DNA of 52,855 nt, from NCBI GenBank assembly GCA_028287115.1, contig JAQBQF010000008.1:1-52855 (forward strand), read 5' to 3'. Of this stretch, positions 1 to 8,150 are shown one piece after another; the stretch's first letter is position 1, and every line of letters begins with the position of its first letter. The DNA comes from Myxococcales bacterium (lineage in GTDB: Bacteria; Myxococcota_A; Polyangia; Haliangiales; Haliangiaceae). The notes beneath the pieces are model-generated. The model was not told where the DNA came from, did not search any database, and saw only the letters and a program-made list of their open reading frames with translations. The position numbers and the translations under genes were made by a program.

Positions 1-360
1 CGGTCGTAGAAAGTCCTGCGTCCAGTAGCCGTGATAGCTATCGAAGCCGGCGTCTTCTTCGACGTTCTTGACGACCGGCGAGATCCACAGCGCGGTGACG
101 CCGAGCTCTTGCAGGTAGTCGAGACGATCGATGATCCCCTGCCAGTCGCCACCGTGAAACTTGCCCGGCACGGACGGCTCGACCCCGAAGTCGTTGTTCG
201 GATCGCCGTTCGAAAACCGATCGACCATGATCTGGTAGATCACCTGGTCGCGCCAATCGATGTCGGTGTTGGCGCTGTGCGGACGGTCGGTCGGATGCTC
301 GAGATCCGAAGCACCGCCGCAGGCGGCGAGCGCGAGGATCGCGATGCAGGTTCGAATCAT
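1..360 (-). CDS. GH13 alpha-amylase family lipoprotein, N-terminal fragment
   Basis: The reverse strand carries 120 codons that run off the left edge, so only the N-terminus is seen. It starts MIRTCIAILALAACGG, a short signal with a lipobox (LAAC), so the mature protein is probably a lipoprotein. Next comes the usual opening of the GH13 (alpha/beta)8 barrel: WRDQVIYQIMVDRFSNGD, then FHGGDWQGI, a GVTALWISPV strand and SYHGYWTQDF. These are the first barrel strands and calcium/substrate loops of alpha-amylases and related glucanohydrolases. The catalytic Asp/Glu residues lie outside the window, so the substrate is open. An in-frame ATG at 369 would add three residues. It is divergent from the radical SAM gene. 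Confidence 0.85.
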   Translation of the reverse strand, partial: MIRTCIAILALAACGGASDLEHPTDRPHSANTDIDWRDQVIYQIMVDRFSNGDPNNDFGVEPSVPGKFHGGDWQGIIDRLDYLQELGVTALWISPVVKNVEEDAGFDSYHGYWTQDFLRP

Positions 361-417
361 CGCGGGCATGGGGAGCACGATTCGTGCCCCAGACGGGCCG
401 GCAGGATCAACAAGTTA

Positions 418-510
418 ATGAGCCGGCGGACCCTCGGTGTTGCCGAACTCAACGCGACCGCGCGTGCGCAACGCCACAGAGGGTCCCCTCCGGGGATTCC
501 CTCGGGCTAG
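418..510 (+). CDS. possible 30-residue peptide upstream of the radical SAM gene
   Basis: An ATG at 418 is preceded by AGGA at 403-406 with normal spacing and opens a 30-codon frame ending at TAG 508-510. The peptide starts MSRRTLGVAELNATARAQ and ends rich in Gly, Ser and Pro (SPPGIPSG). Nothing in it is recognisable as a known family. Its position 92 bases before a radical SAM/SPASM enzyme makes a modified-peptide precursor conceivable, but there is no Cys and no known leader motif. It may equally be a chance frame. Confidence 0.2.
   Translation: MSRRTLGVAELNATARAQRHRGSPPGIPSG
479..503 (+). other. GC-rich hairpin upstream of the radical SAM gene
   Basis: GAGGG-TCCCC, a TCC loop, GGGGA, a TT bulge and CCCTC form a ten-pair interrupted stem. 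No T-run follows, so a classical terminator is unlikely. It could be a leader structure ahead of the gene at 602. Confidence 0.3.
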
Positions 511-601
511 AGATGCGCGTCCTCGCTTCGCTGCGGGCGCGCTCGATCCACCGCCCTCGGTCTCTCGATTGGGTCGTCTCGCCCCGTGGTACGACGCCGC
601 C

Positions 602-1816
602 GTGAAGAAGCTGCCGCTGGCTCCCAAGGCTCCTCTCGGCAGACGAAACGTGCCACTCGCCGACCAGGTCCGCGAGATCGATAAGCAAGCGCGGCCGATC
701 CTCGCGGTCTGGGAGATCACGCTCGCGTGCGATCTGGCCTGCGGACACTGCGGTTCGCGCGCGGGTAAGGCGCGGCCCGACGAGCTGACGACGGCCGAAG
801 CGTTATCGCTCGTCGATCAGCTCGCCGAGCTCGGCGTGATCGAGGTCGTGCTGATCGGCGGCGAGTCTTACTTGCGCGAAGACTGGTGCGAGATCATCGC
901 GCGGATCGCCGAGCACGAGATGGAGCCGCTGCTGACGACCGGCGGGCGCGGCATGACGCCGGAGCGCGCGCGAGCCGCGAAGGCCGCGGGTCTACTCAGC
1001 GCGAGCGTCTCGATCGACGGCCTCGAAGCGACCCACGATCTGCAGCGCTCGGTCGCCGGATCGTTCGCGGCGGCGCTGACCGCGATGAAGAATCTGCAAG
1101 ACGCGGATGTCCCGGTGTCTGCGAACACGCAGATCAATCGGCTCAGCATGCACGAGCTTCCCGCGGTGCTCGAGACGATCATCGAGCACGGCGCACACAG
1201 CTGGCAGATCCAATTAACGGTGCCGATGGGTCGCGCGGCCGATCATCCCGACTGGATCTTGCAGCCGTACGATCTGCTCGAGCTGTTTCCGATGCTCGAC
1301 AAGCTCGCGACGCGCTGTCGCGAAGCCGACGTGCTGCTGTGGCCGGGCAACAACGTCGGCTATTTCGGACCGTACGAGACGACGCTGCGCGGCACGCTGC
1401 CTCGCGGTCATACCGTCGGTTGCGGCGCGGGCGTGTGGGGCATCGGCATCGAAGCGAACGGCACGATCAAAGGCTGTCCTTCGATGGCGACCGAGACCTG
1501 GGGCTCGGGCAACGTGCGCGACGCGAAGCTCGTCGAGATCTGGGAACGCGCGGCACCGATGCGCTTCAATCGCGGCCGCGGCATCGAGCACCTCTGGGGA
1601 TTTTGCGGCAGCTGTTATTACAAGGAGACGTGCAAGGGCGGCTGCACGTGGACCGCGGAGGCGATCCTCGGCAAGCCGGGCAATAACCCGTGGTGCCATC
1701 ATCGCGCGCTCGAGCTGCAGACCGCCGGCAAGCGCGAGCGCCTCGTGCAAGTCGAACGCGCGCCGGGCGTGCCGTTCGATCAGGGTCGCTTCGAGCTGAT
1801 CGTCGAGAAGATCTAG
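602..1816 (+). CDS. radical SAM/SPASM domain protein
   Basis: A predicted 404-residue cytoplasmic enzyme. The radical SAM cluster motif CxxxCxxC is seen as CDLACGHC (Cys43, 47, 50), followed by a GGESYLRED segment that corresponds to the SAM-binding GGE motif. The C-terminal third has a SPASM-type Cys set (GCGAGVWG, KGCPS, GFCGSCYYKETCKGGC, NPWCHH), which normally holds one or two auxiliary 4Fe-4S clusters. SPASM enzymes usually modify ribosomal peptides or activate enzymes. GTG at 602 is chosen because conserved sequence starts about 30 residues later and the longer frame upstream (from 437) looks non-coding; no clear ribosome site is seen. The substrate is unknown; a very small peptide frame lies just upstream. 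Confidence 0.88.
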   Translation: MKKLPLAPKAPLGRRNVPLADQVREIDKQARPILAVWEITLACDLACGHCGSRAGKARPDELTTAEALSLVDQLAELGVIEVVLIGGESYLREDWCEIIARIAEHEMEPLLTTGGRGMTPERARAAKAAGLLSASVSIDGLEATHDLQRSVAGSFAAALTAMKNLQDADVPVSANTQINRLSMHELPAVLETIIEHGAHSWQIQLTVPMGRAADHPDWILQPYDLLELFPMLDKLATRCREADVLLWPGNNVGYFGPYETTLRGTLPRGHTVGCGAGVWGIGIEANGTIKGCPSMATETWGSGNVRDAKLVEIWERAAPMRFNRGRGIEHLWGFCGSCYYKETCKGGCTWTAEAILGKPGNNPWCHHRALELQTAGKRERLVQVERAPGVPFDQGRFELIVEKI

Positions 1817-2280
1817 CCAGATCAGTCCACAAGGCACGTGCTCGTCCACGGAACGGCCGATAGGAGCTCGCTGTGTCGAGCCGATGGCAAGCGTCGACGA
1901 GCCTACGGACGAAAAGCGCCCCGATGGTCAACGAGCACGTGCACGTGACACGAGTACGTTCGAAAGACCGATCGAGGAGCCTGTAGGGCATAGCTCGCGG
2001 GGGCGAGGGCTCTGAAGAACGCCAACACGCGAGCACGCGCGTGCGGGACGGGGCGCCTCGCTCATCGCATGGAACGGAGTGCTTGCACTACCGGCGAACC
2101 CTGCGCCCCATGTGGCACCGGCGCCTGACTGGACCATCTCCCCGCTATTCGCTTCGGGGCCCCGCCCGACACGCGCTTTGCTCGCGTTGGCGTCGCACAT
2201 CCGATCGACTCTGGAGATCCCTCGATCCAAGCAGCCGATTCCGACAGATCGATCTCGGTCTGATCTATTGGCCTCCCGCG
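1817..2280. other. non-coding stretch, no gene recognised
   Basis: No frame here has convincing codon use or family similarity. The open frames on either strand look like chance frames in GC-rich DNA. The stretch includes a CACGTGCACGTG palindrome at 1936-1947. It leads directly into decayed transposase sequence and is probably part of the same degraded mobile-element region. Confidence 0.6.
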
Positions 2281-2592
2281 CGAATGACTGCACGACGGGC
2301 ACCTCGCGAAGTTTGTGCTCGACCTCGTTGGAGAGCTCGACGTCCGCGGATCGAAAAGGTGGTCCAGGCAAGAGATCCGCGCGGTGAGCGCCCGTTTGCT
2401 CCGATCATGATGATGGCGCTGCCGCTGTATGCGTGCGCGACGGGCGTTTCTCGTCGCGCGGCATCGAGAAGGCCACCGTCGGTGCCTGCAACGATTCTCG
2501 TAGCTGCTCGGACATGGTGCGCCTCCCGTTCGTCAACGGCGTGCTGGCGCGCAACTTCGAACCTAACGTCAATACCGAGCAGTTACGGCTAG
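2281..2592 (+). pseudogene. IS1182-like transposase remnant (N-terminal DUF772 region)
   Basis: Pieces of one transposase are spread over different frames: GHLAKFVLDLVGELDV, then after a shift RIEKVVQARDPRGERPF and PIMMMALPLYACATGV, then after another shift FSSRGIEKAT. A weaker match continues as LARNFEPNVNTEQLR. This order and spacing match the N-terminal DUF772 part of IS1182-family transposases (the 'PPYHPRMM..LLLYGY..GV.SSRKIE.A' block). At least two frameshifts and the absence of the catalytic domain show it is dead. The family call rests on recognised motifs, not on a search. Confidence 0.72.
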
Positions 2593-2789
2593 GTCCCCGA
2601 CGGGAGTCCGGAAGTCGGCGATCTACATTGTAGAGCCCGCGAGCCCGCGAGCACGCGCACGGCGGGGTCTCTCGCGCTCGTGACTGACTCGGACGTGGGT
2701 GCTCGCACGAGCGCCGTGCTCACTTTATCTCGCTTGAGAGACCCCGCTCGAGCGCTTAGGTCGCTGTAGCGGCGACAAGCAGCTGACGT

Positions 2790-3180
2790 TGTTCCGAATC
2801 CAAGACGATGTCCGGAAGGTGGTTTCGGACGATCGGGAGGATCATGCTGCGTCGATCGTGATCGACGAGAAGCGATATCCGGCCACAGAGCTACGCGTCC
2901 TCTATCCATCACGAGCGGTGGGAAATCGAGCTTGGATTTGGCGAGATCAAGACGGACATGCTCGATCGTCTCGAAACGATTCGCAGCAAGAGTCCCATCG
3001 CAGTCGCATGAGAGATGTGGGTTTACTCATCGCCTACAACTTGGTGCGACTTGAGATGGAACGTACTGCTGGCGAGCTCAACGTGCCCCCCCGACCCGAA
3101 TCAGTTTCGTTGCGGCGCTTCGCTACTTTGTCGAACACTGGCAGCGGTTCGCGCCGGAGGGAAGACGTAGGCGAGGCGGG
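2790..3180 (+). pseudogene. IS4-family transposase remnant (C-terminal part)
   Basis: Successive frames give DEKRYPATELRVLY, HERWEIELGFGEIKTDML, DRLETIRSKSP, GLLIAYNLVRLEMERTAGEL, NVPP and ISFVAALRYFVEHWQRFA. In order, these are the C-terminal half of IS4-family DDE transposases; the 'YHERWEIEL..DEIKT' block contains the final catalytic Glu. At least three frame changes are needed to join them, so the gene is inactive. The N-terminal part is missing, and the IS1182-like remnant lies just before it. No terminal inverted repeats were recognised. Confidence 0.85.
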
Positions 3181-3188
3181 CCGCCAGG

Positions 3189-3563
3189 CTATCGCGTCAG
3201 TACCTCGATCCAGTGGCCGCTCGGGTCAGCGAAGTAGACCGCCCGGCTGCCGCCGCGGTCGGCGACCTGATCGGGTTGGGTCTGCCCTGGGTCGGCCCAG
3301 TACGGTATCCGACGTTCGCGGATACGGGCGAGCAGGGCGTCGAACTCGGGATCGGTTACCGCGAAGGCGTAGTGCTGTGGCGTAAACTGATCTCCGGCGT
3401 CGGCGAAATCGAGCGATGTGCCGCTCGCCAGCGGAATCGCGTGGAACCTGCCCCCGGGGCCAACCGCGCTCGGCGGCGGCAGCCCGAGCATCTCGGCGAG
3501 AAAAGCAGCGGACGCGCGCTTGTCGCGTGACCGGACGATCAGGTGGTCGAGGTCTACCGGCAT
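3189..3563 (-). CDS. VOC (glyoxalase/dioxygenase fold) family protein
   Basis: A 124-residue single-domain protein of the vicinal oxygen chelate superfamily. It shows the paired beta-alpha-beta pattern: LDHLIVRSRD at the start, QHYAFAV in the middle, and YFADPSGHWIEVL at the end. His7, His64 and Glu120 sit where metal ligands fall in glyoxalase-like enzymes, so metal binding is likely. Members include lyases, resistance proteins and dioxygenases, and nothing here picks one. It lies between decayed IS sequence and a response regulator and looks like a single-gene unit. Confidence 0.85.
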   Translation of the reverse strand: MPVDLDHLIVRSRDKRASAAFLAEMLGLPPPSAVGPGGRFHAIPLASGTSLDFADAGDQFTPQHYAFAVTDPEFDALLARIRERRIPYWADPGQTQPDQVADRGGSRAVYFADPSGHWIEVLTR

Positions 3564-3603
3564 GCGAGCAAGGTAGCGCGCGGTCAGCGCCGGAAATAGC
3601 TAG

Positions 3604-4380
3604 CTAGCCCCGGACTTGTTTGACGATCTCGCGCAGCATCTCGATCAACGCCTGCGAGTCTTGGCCCTTGCGAAACATCGGTCGGCCCGGCGCGACGGGC
3701 CCGGAATCATCTTGGTCGGCGACCGACAAGAACACGACGCGCGCGGCCAGGTGCGGCTTGCGCTTCAAGATCCAGCGATACAGGTCGGCGCCCGAGCCGT
3801 CGTGCATGTGCCAGTCGGTGACGATCACGTCGAAGTCCTCGCGTTCGAGGATCGAGGTCGCAGAATTTCCGCTCTCGACCGGCGAGACCGCGTATCCGGA
3901 TTCGGTGAGAAGATCTGCCATCACATCGAGCAAGATCGGATCATCATCTGCGAGGAGTAGCGTCGGACGTTCTCCGGTCTCGATCACGGCGGGCTGATCG
4001 ATCCGGCTGCGTCGCGCGATGGCCGCCTGCGCGACCCGGACGATCTCGGCGGGTGCCGAGAGAGGGACCGCCAGGCAGCGGCCGCCGACCAGCGCATCGA
4101 ACTCCGGGGGCACTTCGTCGGCGACAAATACGAACTGGGTCCTCAGATCGATGCGATGTTGCATCGACCATCGGTAAACTTCGCCACCGACGGCGTTAGT
4201 TGCGTCCCACGGAGCGACGACCGCGTCGATCGGGCGGGAGCCTTCGAGCTGGGATTGCGCTCGAAAGGCCGTCACGGCCGTCATCACGTCGAAGCTGGCC
4301 GACTCGAACCACCGGGTGAGTAGATCGAGCACATCACCATCGCCGTGGATGACCAATACCGAGGGTCGCGGCGATGGCAC
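3604..4380 (-). CDS. response regulator with two receiver domains
   Basis: A 258-residue protein with two CheY-like receiver domains and no output domain. The second (about residues 138-258) is intact: LLLADDDPIL acidic pair, phospho-acceptor in VIVTDWHMHDG, Ser in VVFLS, and Lys in MFRKGQ. The first (about residues 6-120) keeps the fold (VLVIHGDGDVLDLL) but its VVAPWDA segment has no Asp at the acceptor position, so it is probably a pseudo-receiver. Such proteins act as phosphate sinks or as protein-protein switches. No kinase is next to it; the hybrid kinase at 34394-35848 is far away. The start ATG is at 4380. Confidence 0.85.
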   Translation of the reverse strand: MPSPRPSVLVIHGDGDVLDLLTRWFESASFDVMTAVTAFRAQSQLEGSRPIDAVVAPWDATNAVGGEVYRWSMQHRIDLRTQFVFVADEVPPEFDALVGGRCLAVPLSAPAEIVRVAQAAIARRSRIDQPAVIETGERPTLLLADDDPILLDVMADLLTESGYAVSPVESGNSATSILEREDFDVIVTDWHMHDGSGADLYRWILKRKPHLAARVVFLSVADQDDSGPVAPGRPMFRKGQDSQALIEMLREIVKQVRG

Positions 4381-4443
4381 GTTGCTACATGATAGCGACC
4401 ATCCGGTTTGATTTCACCCCTTCTGCCCCCTACGCTTCGAGAC

Positions 4444-6261
4444 ATGCCACGGATCCTTCTGCTCGGCGCTTTCGCCGGGCTAGCGGCTTGTTCGGGAGGC
4501 GGCAGTGAGAAGCCGCACGCCGCCAAGCCTGTCCCTGCGGCCGCCCTTCCCGGGAATCAGGCCAAATTCGAGCTCCCTCTGATCCCCGCCAAGATCGAGG
4601 TCACGACGAGCCAACCCACCGACGGCAACACGCCCGACAAGCGGTCGCCGATCCTCGACACGCTCAAAGCCGAGAACGAGCGCGAGCTGAAGATCCTCGG
4701 AAAACAAGCCGATCCCGCCTACTACCTCGGCTACCAGCTCGTCGAGCAACGGGTCGCGACCCTCGAAGCCGAGGGCGGCGCGTTGATCAGCGACAACGAT
4801 GACGTCAATCGCAACCTCGATGTCGAGGTCCGCGTCGGCAGCCCTCAGCTCGACAACACGCGCCAGATGTCAGACGACGGCAACGGGCTAAATGCCCCGC
4901 TAACGCGCAAAGGCGTCGTGCCGTTCGGCGATGACAAACAAGCGCTCGCGAACGCGATCTGGGTCGAGACCGACCGCCGCTACCGCGAAGCGATCTCGGC
5001 GCTCGGCTACGTGCGCCAAGACCAGTCGACGCTCAGCAAGCACTCGAAGGATGCCGATTTCTCCGCGGAGCCCGCCGAGGTCCACGTCGAGGCGCCGGCG
5101 AAGCTCGAGTTCGATAAGGCACAATGGATCGACCGGCTGAAGCGCTGTTCTTCGAAAGCGCTCAAGGGCCAGGCCACGCGCGGCACCTGCGGCGTCGTGT
5201 TCCAGCTCAACACCGCGTACTACGTCAACAGCGAGGGCGCGCAGATCCAGACCTCGTGGACGAACGCGCAGCTGAGCGTCTCCGTCGGCGTCAAGGCCGA
5301 GGACGGGATGAACCTGTCGCGGCTCGAGCAGCGGTTCGGGCGCACGCCTGCAGATCTTCCGGGCGACGCCGCCGTCGATAAGATGATCGCCGCGGTCACC
5401 GGCGATCTCGATGCGCTGCACGATGCGCCGCTCGCAGAACCGTACGTCGGCCCGGCGATCCTCGAAGGCCGCGCCGCCGGCGTGTTCTTCCACGAGGTGT
5501 TCGGCCATCGCATCGAAGGTCATCGTCAGAAGGACACGACGAGCGGTCAGACGTTCGCGAGCTACGTCGGCAAGGCGATCGGACCCGACTGGCTTTCGGT
5601 CTACGACGATCCGCAGCTCGTCACGCTCAACGGCGTCCAGCTCAATGGCTTCTTCCGCTACGACGATGAGGGCGTCCGTGCTCGTCACGTGCCGCTGATC
5701 GATCACGGCACGCTCGTCGGGTTCTTGATGGGTCGCAACCCGATCCCGGGCTTCGATCATTCGAACGGTCACGGCCGCCACTCGCCGGGGCTGCCGCCGG
5801 TGGCGCGTCAGGGCAACCTCGTCGTCGAGACCACGCGCAGCGTCGAGCGCAAAGATCTCGAGAAGATGTTGATCGAGGAGATCAAGAAGCAGAACCGTCC
5901 GTACGGGATGATCTTCACCGACATCAGCGGCGGCTTCACGAACACCTCGGCGTTCGCACCGCAGGCGTTCAAGGTCAATCCGGTGATGGCGTATCGCCTG
6001 TATCCGGACGGCAAGAAGGAGCTCGTCCGCGGCATCGATGTCAGCGGCACGCCGCTCGTCGCCCTGCAGTCGATTCGCGCGGCGAGTCGCGAGATCGAGA
6101 CGTTCAACGGCGTCTGCGGGGCCGAGAGTGGCTGGGTGCCGGTGTCGGCGTCGGCGCCGAGCCTGCTGCTCGAGAAGATCGAGGTCGAGAAAGGCTTCGT
6201 GCCGCCGGATCGGCCGCCGCTGCTCAATCCTCCGTCGATCCGTCAAGAGGGGTCGCGATGA
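4444..6261 (+). CDS. exported TldD-like metallopeptidase lipoprotein
   Basis: A predicted 605-residue protein. The start ATG at 4444 gives a short signal with lipobox (GLAACSGG), so it is probably anchored outside the inner membrane, unlike cytoplasmic E. coli TldD. About 280 residues of N-terminal domain precede the TldD core. The zinc motif HExxxH is intact: HEVFGHRIEGH, with His350, Glu351 and His355, following the typical AAGVFF lead-in. Next come the DDEG segment (RYDDEGVRARHVPL) and the C-terminal TldD/PmbA domain (YGMIFTDISGGFTNT). TldD supplies the catalytic zinc in TldD/TldE heterodimers that trim peptides. The stop overlaps the next ATG in ATGA 6258-6261, so translation is probably coupled. 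Confidence 0.9.
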   Translation: MPRILLLGAFAGLAACSGGGSEKPHAAKPVPAAALPGNQAKFELPLIPAKIEVTTSQPTDGNTPDKRSPILDTLKAENERELKILGKQADPAYYLGYQLVEQRVATLEAEGGALISDNDDVNRNLDVEVRVGSPQLDNTRQMSDDGNGLNAPLTRKGVVPFGDDKQALANAIWVETDRRYREAISALGYVRQDQSTLSKHSKDADFSAEPAEVHVEAPAKLEFDKAQWIDRLKRCSSKALKGQATRGTCGVVFQLNTAYYVNSEGAQIQTSWTNAQLSVSVGVKAEDGMNLSRLEQRFGRTPADLPGDAAVDKMIAAVTGDLDALHDAPLAEPYVGPAILEGRAAGVFFHEVFGHRIEGHRQKDTTSGQTFASYVGKAIGPDWLSVYDDPQLVTLNGVQLNGFFRYDDEGVRARHVPLIDHGTLVGFLMGRNPIPGFDHSNGHGRHSPGLPPVARQGNLVVETTRSVERKDLEKMLIEEIKKQNRPYGMIFTDISGGFTNTSAFAPQAFKVNPVMAYRLYPDGKKELVRGIDVSGTPLVALQSIRAASREIETFNGVCGAESGWVPVSASAPSLLLEKIEVEKGFVPPDRPPLLNPPSIRQEGSR

Positions 6262-8150
6262 TGCCGCGGAATCTCCGGCGTGGGATGAAACGGCTGGCAC
6301 TCGTCATGGTGTTCGCGGTTGCCCCCGGCGCGTTGGCGAAGGCGCCCGCGCAAGAAGAAGCGAAGGCGAAGAAAGACGCGAAGACAAAAGAGAAACCCGG
6401 CGAGCCGGCCGGACCGGCATCGAGAGCCGTCACCAACGAGATCATCGACGCGGTCGCGGAAGAGATGAACCGCGACATGCAGGACCTCGAGATTCCGGGC
6501 GCGCCGAAGCCGTATCACATCTCGTACAAGATCACGGAAGTCGACGTCAACGACGTCGCCGCCACGCTCGGCCAGAGCACGTCGCGGAAGAACCGCCACA
6601 CCGTGACGCTCGAAGCGCGCGTGCGCGTCGGCAGCAAGGACTTCGACAACGGCAACTACGTCGTTCCGCAAGCCGAAGAGTTCGACGGTACGGCAGCGCT
6701 CAGCCTGCCGCTCGAGGCCAATCCGCGCCTCGCGCGCCGCGCGGCATGGCTCGTCACGGACAGCGCCTACAAAGAAGCGCTGATCCAGCTGCGCGCGAAG
6801 ATCGAAGGACGCAAGGCCGGCTCGACTCGATCGGCCGACATCCCGTCGTGGACCACCGAGAAGCCGGTCGTCAGCGAAGAGCCCGTGCTCGTCCCTCCGA
6901 CGGAATCGCTCGATGATCTCGAGACGCGCGCGAAGGCCGTGTCCGCGGTGTTTCGCGATCAAGGCAACCTCCGTGACTCGCGTGTCGCGGTCACGAGCTA
7001 TCTCGAACGTCGCTGGTATCTGACGACCGAAGGCACGAACGTCACCGACACGCGCCGTGCAAGTGGCGTCGTGATCGAAGCGAGCGCGCAGGCCGACAAC
7101 GGCGAGCTGATCCACAACTACTTCCTGCGCTACGGCCGCACGATGAAGGATCTGCCATCGGAAGACGAGCTCAAGGCGGAATCGAAGAAGCTGGCCGAGT
7201 CGATCACGAAGCTCGCGAAGGCGCCGGTGATCGATCGATATAGCGGACCGGTGTTGTTCGAAGGCGAAGGCGCGGTCGGCCTGATTCGCTATTCGCTCGC
7301 GCCGAACCTCGGCGGCACGCCGGTTCCGGAAGGGCTGTCGCCGCAGGAGACGCGCGCGTTCGGCGGCGCACTCACCGACAAGGTCGGGCTTCGCGTGCTG
7401 TCGCCCAATGTCTCGATCGTCGACGATCCGACGGTGCGAGAAGGTGCCGGCAAGGCGCTGATCGGCGGTTACAAGATCGATGACGAAGGCGTCGCATCGC
7501 AGAAGGTCGAGGTCATCAAAGGCGGGATGCTGAAGACGCTGCTGACGAGCCGCACACCCTCGGCGAAGAATCAGACCTCGAACGGCCACGCGCGTCGCAC
7601 GACGGAAGGCGGCGCTTTCCACGGCAGCGCGACGAACCTGTTCGTCAAGACCACCGGAGGCACGTCTCGCAAGGCGCTCGAGCAAAGGCTCGTCGCGGCC
7701 GCGCGCGCGGAGGGACTGAAGTACGGCCTCGTGATTCGCCGGTTCGATGATGCGGCGATCACCGGCGCGCCCGAGTTCACGCGCCGCGAGCTCGTGCAGA
7801 TGATCAAGTCGACGGATCAGCAGCTGCCACCGCCGGCCGCCCTTGCCTATCGGATCTATCCCGATGGCAAAGAGGAGCTCGTCCGCGACGTGCAGCTCGC
7901 CGAGATTCCGATCCGCGCCTGGAAAGACGTGATCGGCGTCGGCAACGAGCTCACCGTCTATAACTTCCTCGCGCCACCGGAGACCCAGCTCCAGCTCCGG
8001 CTCACCGGCGGGACCGACGATGGCTTCGTGCCGTCGAGCGGGATCGAGAGCAGCGTGATCACGCCCGACCTGCTGCTCAAGGAGATCGACGTGGTCGGTC
8101 CGACGCTCGGTCAACGCCCGATGCCGCTGGTCGCCAAGCCGTCGAAATGA
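6258..8150 (+). CDS. exported TldE/PmbA-like subunit
   Basis: A 630-residue protein with an N-terminal signal (about residues 10-28, RLALVMVFAVAPGALA) followed by a Lys/Ala-rich linker. It aligns in layout with the preceding gene: an N-terminal domain with RVRVGSKDFDNGNYV, then a TldD/PmbA core with YKIDDEGVASQKVEV and a C-terminal YGLVIRRFDD domain. No HExxxH motif is present, as expected for the TldE (PmbA) partner. It probably forms an exported heterodimer with the upstream TldD. A shorter start at Met10 (6285) would place the signal at the very end. Overlaps both neighbours by four bases. Confidence 0.88.
   Translation: MMPRNLRRGMKRLALVMVFAVAPGALAKAPAQEEAKAKKDAKTKEKPGEPAGPASRAVTNEIIDAVAEEMNRDMQDLEIPGAPKPYHISYKITEVDVNDVAATLGQSTSRKNRHTVTLEARVRVGSKDFDNGNYVVPQAEEFDGTAALSLPLEANPRLARRAAWLVTDSAYKEALIQLRAKIEGRKAGSTRSADIPSWTTEKPVVSEEPVLVPPTESLDDLETRAKAVSAVFRDQGNLRDSRVAVTSYLERRWYLTTEGTNVTDTRRASGVVIEASAQADNGELIHNYFLRYGRTMKDLPSEDELKAESKKLAESITKLAKAPVIDRYSGPVLFEGEGAVGLIRYSLAPNLGGTPVPEGLSPQETRAFGGALTDKVGLRVLSPNVSIVDDPTVREGAGKALIGGYKIDDEGVASQKVEVIKGGMLKTLLTSRTPSAKNQTSNGHARRTTEGGAFHGSATNLFVKTTGGTSRKALEQRLVAAARAEGLKYGLVIRRFDDAAITGAPEFTRRELVQMIKSTDQQLPPPAALAYRIYPDGKEELVRDVQLAEIPIRAWKDVIGVGNELTVYNFLAPPETQLQLRLTGGTDDGFVPSSGIESSVITPDLLLKEIDVVGPTLGQRPMPLVAKPSK

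Noticed and set aside
4900..6300. Long antisense frames under the TldD and TldE genes (4900-6300 and 6243-8204)
   Set aside because: They are shadows caused by high GC at third positions; the sense strand holds well-conserved motifs.
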